A DNA stretch of 64,000 nucleotides from Camillea tinctor (Eukaryota > Ascomycota > Sordariomycetes > Xylariales > Xylariaceae): the NCBI GenBank assembly GCA_022578605.1, contig MU394118.1:62001-126000 (forward strand), in the 5' to 3' direction. Position numbers and translations under genes: made by a program. How positions within the stretch are numbered: the first letter of the stretch is position 1; each line of letters begins with the position of its first letter. Under the pieces are notes generated by a model, which did no database searches, was not told where the DNA came from, and saw only the letters and a list, made by a program, of their open reading frames with translations. This document shows positions 25,797-37,113 of the stretch, piece by piece.

Positions 25797-27129
25797 ATGG
25801 AAGGAACTAAGGTGAATGGAGTTGAGCACGCGGATGATGTGAACGGTAATCATGAGTTCCTCCATAAGGACGTGCGTCCAGACCTTGCTATGAACAAGAT
25901 CAAAACCGCCGGGAGCATCTCTATTTCCCCGGATCTGTTCGAAAAGCTCTACCTATCCCCCCCAAACCAAGTCAAGGGAGATCTAAGAAAGACCTTTGGA
26001 AACCCTACACCGATGTAAGTAAATTTGCTAATCAATTTCTCGCTGCTCGTATACTGATTCACTTGTGGTAATTAGTGGTCTTCTTGGCTTCATTCTCTCC
26101 CTCGGTCTTCTCAGTTGTGATCTTATGGGGTGGCGTGGGGCTGGTGGCAGCGGCGCTGCAAGCATGTAAGTCAAGTCTCTAAGTAACCAAGTAGGAAATT
26201 AATCTAGTCCTAACGGTTCGGCATAGACCGGCATACATATTCTTCGGCGGAATGCTCATGACCCTGGGTGGTTTGCTGGAGTTTTTCCTTGGGAACACGT
26301 TTCCGTGTATCGTGTTCGTTGCTTTCGGCGCATTTTATCTATCATTTGGCAGCACCTTGCTGCCCCAGTTCAATGCCTATGCTGCCTATGCACCATCGGA
26401 TGCCTCGTCTCCAGCTGCTGGTCTTCAGACACAAGGTTTCAACGCTAGTTTCGGTGAGAGGAAACGCCCCTATTATTACGAACTTCTATCTAATCACATG
26501 TGTCCAGGTTTTTTCACTCTGTCAATGATGATTCTCTGTGTTGTATTCTTAATTTGTTCCTTGCGGACTAACATCGCTTTCGTTATTATATTTATAAGTC
26601 TTACAATGACTTTCGGCTTCGTCACGGGTGCGTACTGGGCCCTAGCCAATGATTATGTGGGAAACGCCGGGTTTGCGAGCCGGATGTTAGTGGTAAGTCT
26701 AGAACTCATCGCCCCCCCCCCCCCCCCCCCCCCCCAAACACCGGAGCGACCCAAAAATAGACCCACCACACAAAAAACAAAATGAGCCACAATCAAGTTC
26801 AAAGATAACACAAGAACAAGTGCAGCNNNNNNNNNNTCCAATTATTTTGTGTGTAACGCCGGGTTTTCGAGCGGGTTTTTTGTGGTTTGTAATTAAATCA
26901 TCGCCCCCCCCCCCCCCCCCCTTCCCCTGTACTATAGTCTCCCCGTACTATACACCGCTAACCATGTATCTAGGGCGGCGGTGCTTGTGCGTTCGCAGCC
27001 ACAGCGGTTGGCTGGTATCTTTTCCTCACGATTCTGTTAGCATCAGTAGACTTCCCCGTTACTTTACCTGTCGGTGATCTAAGCACGACAATCCGAGGCG
27101 CAAGTGACCGACAGAATAGCGCGGCTTAA
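25797..27129 (+). CDS. Ato/GPR1/FUN34/YaaH family transporter (acetate/ammonium type)
   Basis: Five exons (25797-26014, 26076-26165, 26227-26453, 26508-26692, 26974-27129) give 291 residues. A frame extends 36 bases further upstream but without ATG, so 25797 is the start. A hydrophilic N-terminus of about 70 residues leads into the signature NPTPIGLLGF. Six hydrophobic segments follow, including FFGGMLMTLGGLLEF and a terminal VGWYLFLTILLASVDFPV. Yeast relatives (Ato1-3, Gpr1) handle acetate and ammonium at the plasma membrane. The gene converges on the oxoprolinase at 27367. An exporter of ammonium or acetate would suit a nitrogen-releasing pathway, which is inference. Intron 4 (26693-26973) is inflated by an assembly artefact and a gap, but the exons are intact. 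Confidence 0.88.
26712..26921. other. assembly gap (10 N) flanked by poly-C and a false duplicate
   Basis: A run of 24 C (26712-26735) is followed by about 90 bases of A-rich sequence, ten Ns (26827-26836), and then a stretch to 26903 that repeats, with many mismatches, the sequence at about 26646-26711, ending in a second run of 18 C. This looks like failed reading through one homopolymer. The true intron is probably about 80-100 bases. Confidence 0.8.
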
Positions 27130-27366
27130 AGAAACGAGTAACTATACCCATAAGCCAACGCCAGGGTTGATGGCTGGCTAAGAAAATGATACCTACTAAA
27201 ATTACTAGCCTAAGGGATCAGGGACTATAAATCCATAATTCAAAATGAAACCATGCAACTACTATGTCCTTATTGTTCTAGAATAATTCGTCACTTAGAG
27301 TGACGTATGCATGTGCGCTAATATTTGTGAAGGGCTTTCTTCTAAGTCTGACCAAGGACGTATATA

Positions 27367-30300
27367 TTAACTTTCATTCTGCGTTGCAGCAAATGTATGG
27401 AGGCTGCCCGTCCCCTTCCAGTGCTGCTGCTTCTTGTCCACGATATGACTAATAGTCACATCCTCACTCGCACCCCAAGCCCCCCCTCCTGGTGTATAAA
27501 TCCAAAGTTGTTCGCCGCGCTTTAGTTGCACGATACCTCTACCACCCACATTCACCCACCTCTTCTTCCCAGATTCCAAATGAAGTAGTGCGAGGTTCTT
27601 GCCCGATTTCCCCGGTCCACCCCCATTCATTCCGTACGGCCGGTGGGTTCTCCTTTCCGAGCTTATGGAAAAGGTCATGTCTGCGCGGGCTTCAAAAGCC
27701 CGAATGGAGCCGTCACCCCCGGGATGAGCACCTTCGCCTCCCGATCCATGTCGGATAGAGAACTGTTTAACCAGGATTGGGTACCGTTTTTCGAGGATCT
27801 CGAGATCACTAACTCTAGTATTGGTCATATTCTTCGACATCGCCGAGAGTCAGCTCACTATCCAAAAGGAAAGGGGGGGGGGGGAGGGTTTTGCCTACTG
27901 TATGCACTGCCGAAACTCCATTCCAAGTCGGGCCAGCCCCGCTACCGCCGCATATCGTCTCTCCGTACATAAAAGTGAAACCTCGAAACGGCTCTCCGGG
28001 CTTAGCGCGCTGGCCACCATACATCTGCACACTATTCATGCAACCCTGGCTCGCAGCGCAGGTCTGAAAAGCCTTGAATACAACGTCCGTCACCCGCTGG
28101 CTCGTGAGTGAGTTCCCCGTGTACACAGCAGCGCCCGATGACGGCGAGAGAATCGTGTTCTCGGGGATGATGACATTAGTTGGAGCCAGGCAACCCTGGT
28201 TCAGAGGGATGTCCTCGTTGATCATGGCCCTTAGGGCGTAGATGATAGCCGAGAACACCAGGCTGCGCGGCGCATTGCGATTTCCGTACGACTCTGGGCC
28301 GGTCCCTGTAAAGTCAAAGTCCGCATTCCCGGTCACGGGGTCAATGCGAACTTCGAGGTGGATTTCTGTTCCGTCGTCTAAGTAATCCACTGCTTTCAGT
28401 GGCCCGGGCCGGAGACCTACAATCCTCTTCAGATACTTGCGCACGGCCGTCTCGGCCGTCCCCTGGATGGCCGCCATGTAGTGCTGAACGGTGTAGGTGC
28501 CGTGTTCCGCAAATAGCTCCCGAATCAAGAGGGACCCTTTCTGATTAGCTGCTATCTGGGCTTTAAGATCAGATAGGTTATCCTGGATGCTATTTGACCC
28601 AACACATCCAGGGTGCTGTGCAGGGTCCTCACAGAGGATTTTAGTAATTCCTAGTCGCTTTTTAGCATTCTATCTGGTATGAATTCGTTTGAGGCTCGTT
28701 GGATACCAACCTTCCTCATCAAAGTGGCCTTCGGAAGCAAGCTTGAAAGATCTGATAAGTGCACCTTCTTGCTCGAGTGAGGTACAATTTGGGTTTCCAG
28801 AAATACCGCCAAGGCCACCAATGTCACGATGATGTCCCCGGGAAGCGGTATAGAAGATTATCTCCTTACTCGTCTCATCAAATACAGGTGTTACGACAGT
28901 GATGTCAGGTAGATGTGTTCCGCCTGCCTCGGGGTGATTTGTTACCAGAACATCTCCTGGCTTTAATTTGCCTAAGTTAACCTCGTGTTGATACCGAACG
29001 GCATTTTGCATCGATCCCAGATGTACAGGGACGTGTCTAAGAAGTCAATATTAGCTCTCATTGAATATGGAGATTATTTTACCCCCCCCCCCCCCTTTCC
29101 TAAAAAGGGCCTATACTCACGGTGCATTGGCCACAAGACCGCCGTCTGGTCCGAAGATAGCGCAGCTGAAATCAAGTCTCTCCTTAATATTTAGGCTGAC
29201 ACTGGTTTTCTGCAACGTCCGACCCATTTGCTCTGCGATGCTCATAAAACGATGCCCGAATACTGAAAGCCGTACTGGATCGATCGTATCATCAACGTTG
29301 ACTTCCCTCTGTTCATCTATTTTGGTAATTTTAGCGTTGATAATGACATGGTCTGGTAGTATGGTAGCCATATATCCAGGGACAACAACGATAGTTTGTG
29401 TTGAATCTATGATTATAGCCGGGCCAGATATTTTTGCACCAGCAGAGAGTTGATTGAGATCGAAAACTGGTGTATCAACACGACCCATATCATTAAAGTA
29501 TACTTTTGCTAGAGACTTGGGGTCTCCAATCTCAACTCTTGCTGCACTTGCTACAGAAATTTGATTGACGAGATTTAGTTCATCTTCTACCCTTCCGTCA
29601 TGTGCTGTACCTCGAATTCGGATGTCGTCTACTAAAATTGGCCGGCCCGGCATGGTAAAGCTGAATTCCGTCTGGTGCTGCTGCAAGAAGGCCTCTTCGA
29701 ACTTTCCATTTTCTGGCTCCAGGATCATCAAAGCAGTATCCGTACCTTGATAGCGCATATTAAGGTACAGCTCGAATCGAAGATGTTCTGTTCGGAACTC
29801 CTGGTCTACTAGCTCGATAGAGGCAGTTTTCTGCATTGCAGAAAGTCTTCCACGTAGTCTAGGCAAGGACTCGACTGAATAGATTTCCGAGCTTGGCTCC
29901 AAAACTTCATGGACAACTTCGGCTTTAGACATACCGTAAGCACTTAAAATTGATGAGTATTTGTGAATAATGACAATACTGATGTTGAGGTTGCGAGCAA
30001 TCGAGCATGCGTGCTGCCCCCCTGCTCCGCCAAAAACAGCCAGACGATGATTCCGCGCATCGTACCCGCGACCCTCGGTAAGTGAGCGTATTGGCCGGCA
30101 CATTCCCTCGTTAGCTACATCAATGAAGCTGGAGCCCTGTCAGAGACATTCATATAGTACGACGCAGCAAAACAAAACCAGACACTTACCCAATCGCTAC
30201 CTCCTCCGGAGTCTTGTCAATACCTGTTTCTTCCTTGATCCTTCTCGTGAGCTCGACGAACTTTTCTTCCACTACTTGGGAGTCTAAGGGCTTATCCTCA

Positions 30301-31696
30301 TTCGGTCCAAAAATCTTGGGGAAATACTCAGGCAACAGCCTGCCCAGAAAGAGGTTCGCGTCGGTAACTGTCAACGGCCCACCTTTTCGATAACATGCTG
30401 GCCCAGGGAATGCGCCCGCGCTCTCAGGCCCAACTACAAACAAGCCATTTCGCCAAAAGAGAATGGAACCCCCGCCAGCCGCAACAGTGTTGATATCAAG
30501 CTGCGGGCTCTGTATCGTTACCCCTGCGGTGGTGGTCTCAAAAACATGCTCGAATTTGCCTGGGTAGCGAGAGACGTCGGTGCTTGTCCCGCCCATGTCA
30601 AACCCGATTACAGGAACGTTGTCCTTGGTGTCATAGGTAGTCTTGGCCATACCAACCACTCCACCAGCTGGACCAGATAGGATAGCCTGGAGGCCAGAAA
30701 ATCGCTTAAAGTCCACAAGGCCGCCATCGGATTGCATGAATTGGCAGCGAGTTGCGGTGGCGTTTCCCAGTCCCCCTTGGAAACCGGCGCTAAAACCATC
30801 GATATATCTCCTCACCGTCGGGGTGAGGTAGGCATCTGCCATGGCTGACATGCCGCGTGGGACTAACTTAATCATCGGGGTAAGCTGCGATGAGAGTGAT
30901 ATATGAGGGAATCCAATATCTCTAGCTATTCCCGCGATCTGCAGCTCGTGATCGGGGTACGTGTACGAGTGCGCAAGACACACTGCTAGTGAGCGGTATC
31001 CCTCATCCCAGAGTCCCTGAAGTGACTTTCTCACCTCACCTCTATCTAATGGCTTCAAAATTCGAACCGTGTCACCGCTGAGGCCCTGGGCGGTGGTTCC
31101 AATGTCCTTATCGTCACCAAGTGCGACATCCACAGTCACACGCTCGTCAATCTCTATGCATTTTGAGTACAACACGTCTGGTCTCTTGATATCTAAATCG
31201 AACAAATGCGGTCTAGTCTGATGTCCGATTTTCATCAGTTCTCCAAATCCTTTGGTAATGAGCATGGCACTTCGCTCTCCTTTCCTCTCCAATAAGGCAT
31301 TTGTGGCAACAGTAGTGCCCATGCGGATGGATGCTGGGTATTCATTAGGTGTTTAATACATACTCTAACACGAAATGGGTGGCAAAGCATGTCTACCTAT
31401 CTTAGAGGCTTCTAGTTTCGTTCCGCGTGGAATAGGTCGCCCCGTTGCAATCTCGAGGATGCGCCTGATTCCCTCGGTTGGAGCATCTTCATAGTTTATT
31501 GGATCCACAGAGAGTAGTTTAACTACAATATCTGGTTGTCCATTGACTATGCCGATGCAATCTGTAAAAGTTCCACCACGATCTTGATATCGTTATCAGC
31601 TTCGGTGCATCCCAGGGATCAGCAGCGAGCGGCAGGCAATAACATACCAATGTAAACCCGAACACTATGGTCGCCTCGGGAGAAGGACGAGGACAT
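27367..31696 (-). CDS. OXP1: ATP-dependent 5-oxoprolinase / hydantoinase (HyuA-HyuB fusion), module 2
   Basis: Seven exons, complement(27367-27831, 27899-28650, 28711-29036, 29121-30128, 30190-31333, 31397-31582, 31648-31696), give 1309 residues. HyuA motifs are [50 protein letters not shown] (Cys kept) and [13 protein letters not shown]. HyuB motifs are [39 protein letters not shown] and YTPGGGAWG. The paralogue at 3975 is clearly related: I count 57 identities over a 75-residue stretch around HVPVHLGSM. Intron numbers and positions differ, so the duplication is old. The intron at 28651-28710 uses the less common donor GTTGGT, and two introns contain poly-C or poly-G runs. The enzyme probably opens 5-oxoproline or a related cyclic amide. 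It diverges from the permease at 32403. Confidence 0.92.
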
Positions 31697-32402
31697 AGTA
31701 AATATTTGTATTCGAGAGATGAACAGCTTGAATGATGTTCTGGTCAGCGGGTGGCACCTATCACTTCATATTTCAGCTTGTGGATAGGTTTTAAATCAAA
31801 TACTCTTTAAGTTTCTTGTCTCTATAGGCCGTCAGAGCTACCTAGTTTCATGAAAGAGTCTCAATGTTTCGGGAAAATCCCGACAGCCACTGGACTTCTA
31901 ACCTTCGGTCAGATCACACTTTGGCTGCCAGAACATGTCGGAAGAAGATCTCTTTCCTCATTACCCTAGCAGATAAGCCGCGGGGTCGATCCTTGCACCT
32001 GTGATATCAACCAGCATGAGCATATGGATATATGCCCCCTATTTACGAACCGCACTTCCCCGCGAAGATTGACCAGGTCCCCGGCAACGCATATCAATAT
32101 TTTGTGAGTAGGTGTAAGCGATAAGGTGGGCACGCAACCTATTGGGTAGGTTTTATGCCTCGGTTTTTATCTTGGTAGCATCCGGATTACACTGTGATAT
32201 AGGTATCGAAGACAGTTCCTTATTGGTTGGGGTGGCATGTCAAGGTGAGACGATATAGCTACGCGGGAATCCAAGCAAGATAAAGTACACGGAAGGAAAT
32301 AGTAGTTGCTCGAGTACTCAGATCAGACTGTTTTCTACTCATCAAAAAAGATTCCGCATCGAAACCCCTAGGTTGCTTATTTCATGAATACTTGCTATCA
32401 AA
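31697..32402. promoter_or_regulatory. shared divergent promoter, module 2
   Basis: These 706 bases lie between the divergent oxoprolinase and permease start codons. They contain a TCGGG-N5-CCCGA palindrome at 31869-31883 and several GATA-factor-type sites: GATAAG at 31972 and 32120, GATAAA near 32279, and one on the other strand near 32168. GATAAGCCGC at 31972-31981 also occurs in the module 1 promoter at 8758. Confidence 0.6.
31869..31883. promoter_or_regulatory. perfect TCGGGA-N3-TCCCGA palindrome, possible Zn2Cys6 site
   Basis: The arms TCGGGA (31869-31874) and TCCCGA (31878-31883) are perfectly complementary and give a CGG-N7-CCG core. It is the cleanest of three related sites in the divergent promoters of this window. 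Confidence 0.45.
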
Positions 32403-34262
32403 ATGGGGAGTAGAACAGGAAATAGCGAAAGCAAGGTTAAATATGACAACAATTCACAAGAAATGGGGTCTTTAGGTTACGGGTTCGTTGAAGATGGCGA
32501 TATTGCCGCTAAAATCCTCGCTAGAGCACAAGATCATGCCCCTATTACCGAGGGTGAGATGGAGGCGGTCCGCTGGAAGATTGACTGGCATATGGTCCCA
32601 ATGCTTTTCGTTTGTCTCCAATTGAGTGGCTGGGATAAAGTTGTGTGAGTCTTCACACCTACCTCCCTAGTTATTTGTTCCCTTAGGTCTATGTATTGGT
32701 CTAGGTTTAATAATGCTTCTTTAGAATATCGACGGCCGTACTTTACGGCATGAAAGAAGACCTAGGAATGTCAGGATACCAGTACAGCTGGGCCGGGTCC
32801 ATCATGTATATAGCCTTCCTCGTCTGGATTTTCCCGACTCTCTATCTTCTACAGCGATTTCCTACCGGGAAATATCTGGCGGTCAATATCACACTCTGGG
32901 GTATTGTTGAGCTGTGTCATGCTGCTTGTAAGGACCCTGCATCTCTGCTCGTGTGTCGCTTCCTACTCGGCATGTCCCAATGCTGTGATCTTCCAGCCAT
33001 GATAATTATTGCTAGTATGTATAGATCTACCCTTCAGTTACACTAAACCCATGACCTTAGGGTTAACATTGTCTTAGCTATGTGGTGGAAGAAGTCAGAG
33101 CAGCCTATCCGCAATTCAATGATATGCGCAGTCACGTCCTCCATCGGTAACGGCCTCATATCATACGGTTTCGGCCACCTCGTCAACCCGGCTCTACCAA
33201 AGTGGAAATACATCTTCCTTGCCCTCGGGAGCTTCACCGTGCTTTATGGATCCATAATGTTCTTTATTCTTCCCGATAGCCCTGCGGACGCAAGATGGTT
33301 ATCTGATAGAGAAAAGGTTGTTGCAGTGGAGAGGCTACGAGACGAGAAGCTTGGAATCGAGAATAAACATTGGAAGTGGGGACAGGCGCGAGAAGCCGTT
33401 CTAGACAAGAAGAACTGGATCTTATGGGTTTTCTTCATTGCTGTCAATATACCGAATGGTGGTTTGATATCGGTACGGATGATACTTTCTCCTCCTCTAA
33501 AACCCTCCAAATACTAATTCAGCACCAGTTTACGTCAATTATTATAAATAACCTCGGGTTTAGTTCAACGAGCTCTTCTTTAATGACGATCCCAACAGGT
33601 GAGTATCTAATACTACAAGTACTTCTATTCAGATTACCGAAGAAGGCTAAATGGAATAGGAGTCGTCTCCACTCTAAGTGGCATTCTGTTCAGTTACTTT
33701 TCAGGGAGAACTAAGAGGTTTCGCTCGCTTGTGACATCAGCTTCACTTATACCTTGTGTCATAGGAACGGCTCTGATATATGGTTAGTGAAATACATTTT
33801 TCTTTCCTCGAATGCAATCTACTGTAGGGGAGGTCAGGTTTGAACTGACTCTGATCAGGGACATCTAGGGTGAATATCGGCGCGCAGCTAGCAGGTTTAT
33901 ATCTGGGCTACTTCTATTGGGCCGCATATGTCACTGGGCTGGCCATGTTCCAAGCCAACACGGCAGGGCATAGCAAAAAGACAACAGTCAATGCCATGGA
34001 CTACGTAGCATACGCCATCGGGAACATTATTGGACCTCAAACCTTCATAGATGAACAAGCCCCCAGCTATACCGGAGCGATCATAGCTATGCTGCTATGT
34101 TACTGTGTTTCGATTGTGTTAGCCATGTCTTACGGGCTTGCGTGCCACTGGGAGAACATGCAACGGGATAGAGCTGCAGCAGAGAATGAAACGGACGAGC
34201 ATGAAGCCGATTTCCTCGACTTGACGGACAAGGAGGTGGCCAGCTTTAGATATACGACTTAG
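32403..34262 (+). CDS. MFS permease, Dal5/Tna1 family, module 2
   Basis: Six exons (32403-32644, 32725-33014, 33078-33472, 33529-33598, 33660-33782, 33859-34262) give 507 residues. It has about twelve hydrophobic segments. Family landmarks are LYGMKEDLGMSGYQYSWAGS, WWKKSEQPIRNS, PNGGLISFTSIIINNLGF and QANTAGHSKKT, with the same FRYTT C-terminus as the paralogue at 9383. The intron that splits FYW in that paralogue is absent here. Two additional introns occur in the middle of this gene. It is predicted to import a small organic anion or nitrogen compound at the plasma membrane. It diverges from the oxoprolinase at 31696, the same pairing as in module 1. Confidence 0.92.
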
Positions 34263-34690
34263 AGAAGAATCAGGAGAAGAGTTTGAAAAGGGGTCAATAA
34301 CCTTATAACTTAGGTACCTGGGTACATACATTAGGTAGTTAATAATTATAGACGATTTATAAGACAACTACATGCACTAAGTTACACGATCTACCCCACA
34401 AGTAGATAACCTACATCATACGTGTAACCAGTTCTGCCGGTGCAGGTGTGTTATTTAGTCACCATCTTCACCTAGGTTAAGGTTCTATCGATCCCTGTGT
34501 GACTCACCCCACTAGGTCTATAATTTTATTAGTCTAGGTTAGTCCAGTTGCCCCTCCTCCTCTAATTAGTAACTGTTTAACCTTAAGGACATAGCTCCGA
34601 ATCTCTCTCTCTCTCTCTCTCTCTTCATCTTCCTCTTCCTCTTCCTTCTCTTTGTTTTGCATAAAATCTCAAAACTCTCAACTCGAAATC
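34263..34690. promoter_or_regulatory. intergenic; ADE12 promoter with CT microsatellite
   Basis: The sequence between the permease and ADE12 ends in an uninterrupted TC repeat at 34602-34624 followed by more pyrimidine-rich sequence just before the start codon. CT-rich tracts of this kind are common near transcription starts of strongly expressed fungal housekeeping genes. Confidence 0.6.
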
Positions 34691-37113
34691 ATGGCCACGA
34701 TCATTCTGGGAAGTCAATGGGGGTAAGCTTACCATTACAAACTATAGCTGTGCCATTGACACTAACGCGCCATGCTCGTCTGCTTGTCTAGGGACGAAGG
34801 CAAAGGTATATATTTAACCTATCTATATTATCCGACTTCGGAATAGAATCACTCATACTCACCAATTACCATAGGAAAGCTCACTGATATCCTCGTAAAT
34901 GAGAACAAACCTCAATTATGTGCTAGGGCAGCAGGCGGACATGTAAGGACTCTCCGGCTCCCTGCCATTGGACCTTATTAGCAAAGAATAGAACGCAGGA
35001 CATTCCATCGTCGCAAACGGGGTCTCCTATTCCTTCCACCTACTGCCCTCAGGCTTGATCTCTCCCAACTGCACCAACCTCATCGGTTCTGGCGTCGTCT
35101 TCCACGTCCCGAGCTTCTTCTCCGAGCTCGCCGAGCTCAGCGCGAAGGGCCTGACCGGTGTCAATGACCGCATTCTCGTGTCCGATCGCTGTCAGGTGAA
35201 CCTCGACCTACACGCTGCTGTGGACGGTCTAGAGGAAATCGAGGTCAGTAAACCAATTCCCTTTCTCTGCTTACTTTAGACCTCTTTCACCCACATTGAC
35301 CACTTGCATGTAGCTTGGCGAACGTAAGATTGGCACCACTGGGAGAGGTATCGGCCCATCCTGTACGTAAAATCCAACTTCCACAACCCCCCCTTTTCGG
35401 CCCAGCCCGGGCTTCTCGGAAAAGTCTGGTATGACTAAACATACCCTCGTCGCACATCACAGACAGCACGAAAGCTACAAGGAGCGGTATTAGAATCCAC
35501 GACGTATTCAACGAGCAAATCTTCGAAAGCAAGCTGCGCCAGCTCGCCTCCGGATATAAGAAGCGCTTCGGTGACCTTCTTCAATACGATGTTGAAGACG
35601 AGATACAACGCTTCCGGGAATACCGTCCCAAGCTTGCGCCCTACTGCATCGACGCCGTCCAATTCATGAAGAATGCCCAGGATCGTAACTATCGTATTTT
35701 AATTGAGGGCGCCAATGCTGCTATGCTTGACATCGATTACGGTATGGTCATTTCCCCCGAGATCGTCTCTCCGCCCACGTATTAACTTTAGCTTCCTAGG
35801 AACCTACCCCTACGTCACGAGTAGCAACACCGGGCTCGGTGGTATTTTCACTGGTCTCGCCATTAACCCCAGGAAGATTGAGTGAGCCGAACTTTATACC
35901 CGGGTTTTTGAAACAGTAGAACGTGAAACATTGACTTGATTCCTTAAGGCAGGTTATTGGTGTTGTGAAGGCCTATGTATGTTCTATCCCCCTTTTTACC
36001 CGATGGTCGCACCCCTAGGCCCTACCAGTCTTTTGTCAACCGTAATGAGACTAGCGACGCGGGGAACTCAGCGATGACAGTGGTGGATACTTTTGCGATG
36101 CTTTTTTAATTGCTTACAGATACCTACTGCAGACCACTCGAGTTGGCGAGGGCATCTTCAAGACGGAAGATCTTGGAGAGACCGGTGCCAAACTTCAGGA
36201 AATCGGTGAATACTATGCTTTCACAACCCTAGAAGCCCTTCTCTGTGCTTGTCATACGCTGACACGAGCTACTTTAGGTCGCGAATGGGGTGTAAGCACT
36301 GGTCGTAAACGCCGCTGTGGATGGCTCGATCTGGTCGTTCTCAAATACTCAAACGTATATTAACTCCCTAATCTCACAATCACGGTGTCCATCGGTTCCT
36401 TATCCAGCATAATTACCTCACTCCTCTCTCTTAGAACCATAGGACGTGTGAGTTAACTCTTTATACAGAGCATTAACCATTACACGTACCTGAACTTGTC
36501 GAAGTTGGATGTCCTTGACTCTTTCTCTACCATTAAGGTAAAATACCCTAGCCTTCATATGCAATTCATACGTCATATATGTATACATCTATACGATATC
36601 AGCATAATCAGAAAAACAACTACTAACGGGTAAAATAGGTAGCAGTTGCCTATCGTCACCCAGAAAGTGGCGAGGAGCTGGACTACTTTCCTGCCGACCT
36701 CGGCTTCCTCGAACAATGCGAGGTCGTATATAAAGAACTGCAAGGATGGAACCAACCCATTACATCCGTCAAGTCCTACGTGTGTACTCCTTAAAACCCC
36801 TTTTTGTCAATGGATTTGCGTCCTATATCATGGACAGCTCCAAGACATGATAAATCAGCTTACATTAGCTTAGGATGACTTACCCAAACAAGCCCAAGAA
36901 TACGTAGAGCTTATCGAGAAGTTCTGCGGCGTGCCTGTCAAATGGATGTGGGTGCTCCTTTTCTAATACCGTCATTTGCCACTTGAGCGGTCTTCCCGCT
37001 AAACCTCCGTTTATCGGAGGCCTACCTATATCATGTCATATAAGAATGCTAACTTCTATGGTTTCAGTGGCACTGGACCTAATCGAGATGACATGATCAC
37101 CCGATCTGTTTAA
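34691..37113 (+). CDS. ADE12: adenylosuccinate synthetase
   Basis: Fourteen exons (34691-34722, 34792-34805, 34875-34942, 34992-35243, 35314-35362, 35463-35741, 35800-35881, 35949-35976, 36133-36205, 36278-36354, 36469-36537, 36639-36779, 36874-36947, 37068-37113) give 427 residues, against 433 in yeast. The start [20 protein letters not shown] holds the GTP-binding loop. Further motifs are [62 protein letters not shown] and the terminal [15 protein letters not shown]. It makes adenylosuccinate from IMP, aspartate and GTP, the first committed step to AMP, in the cytosol. Thirteen introns, with exons as small as 14 and 28 bases, is unusually dense for this class of fungi. Expression is presumably constitutive. 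Confidence 0.95.

Noticed and set aside
26653..27077. Frames running through poly-C and the N gap
   Set aside because: They consist of homopolymer and assembly artefact. The Ato gene model explains the true coding sequence.
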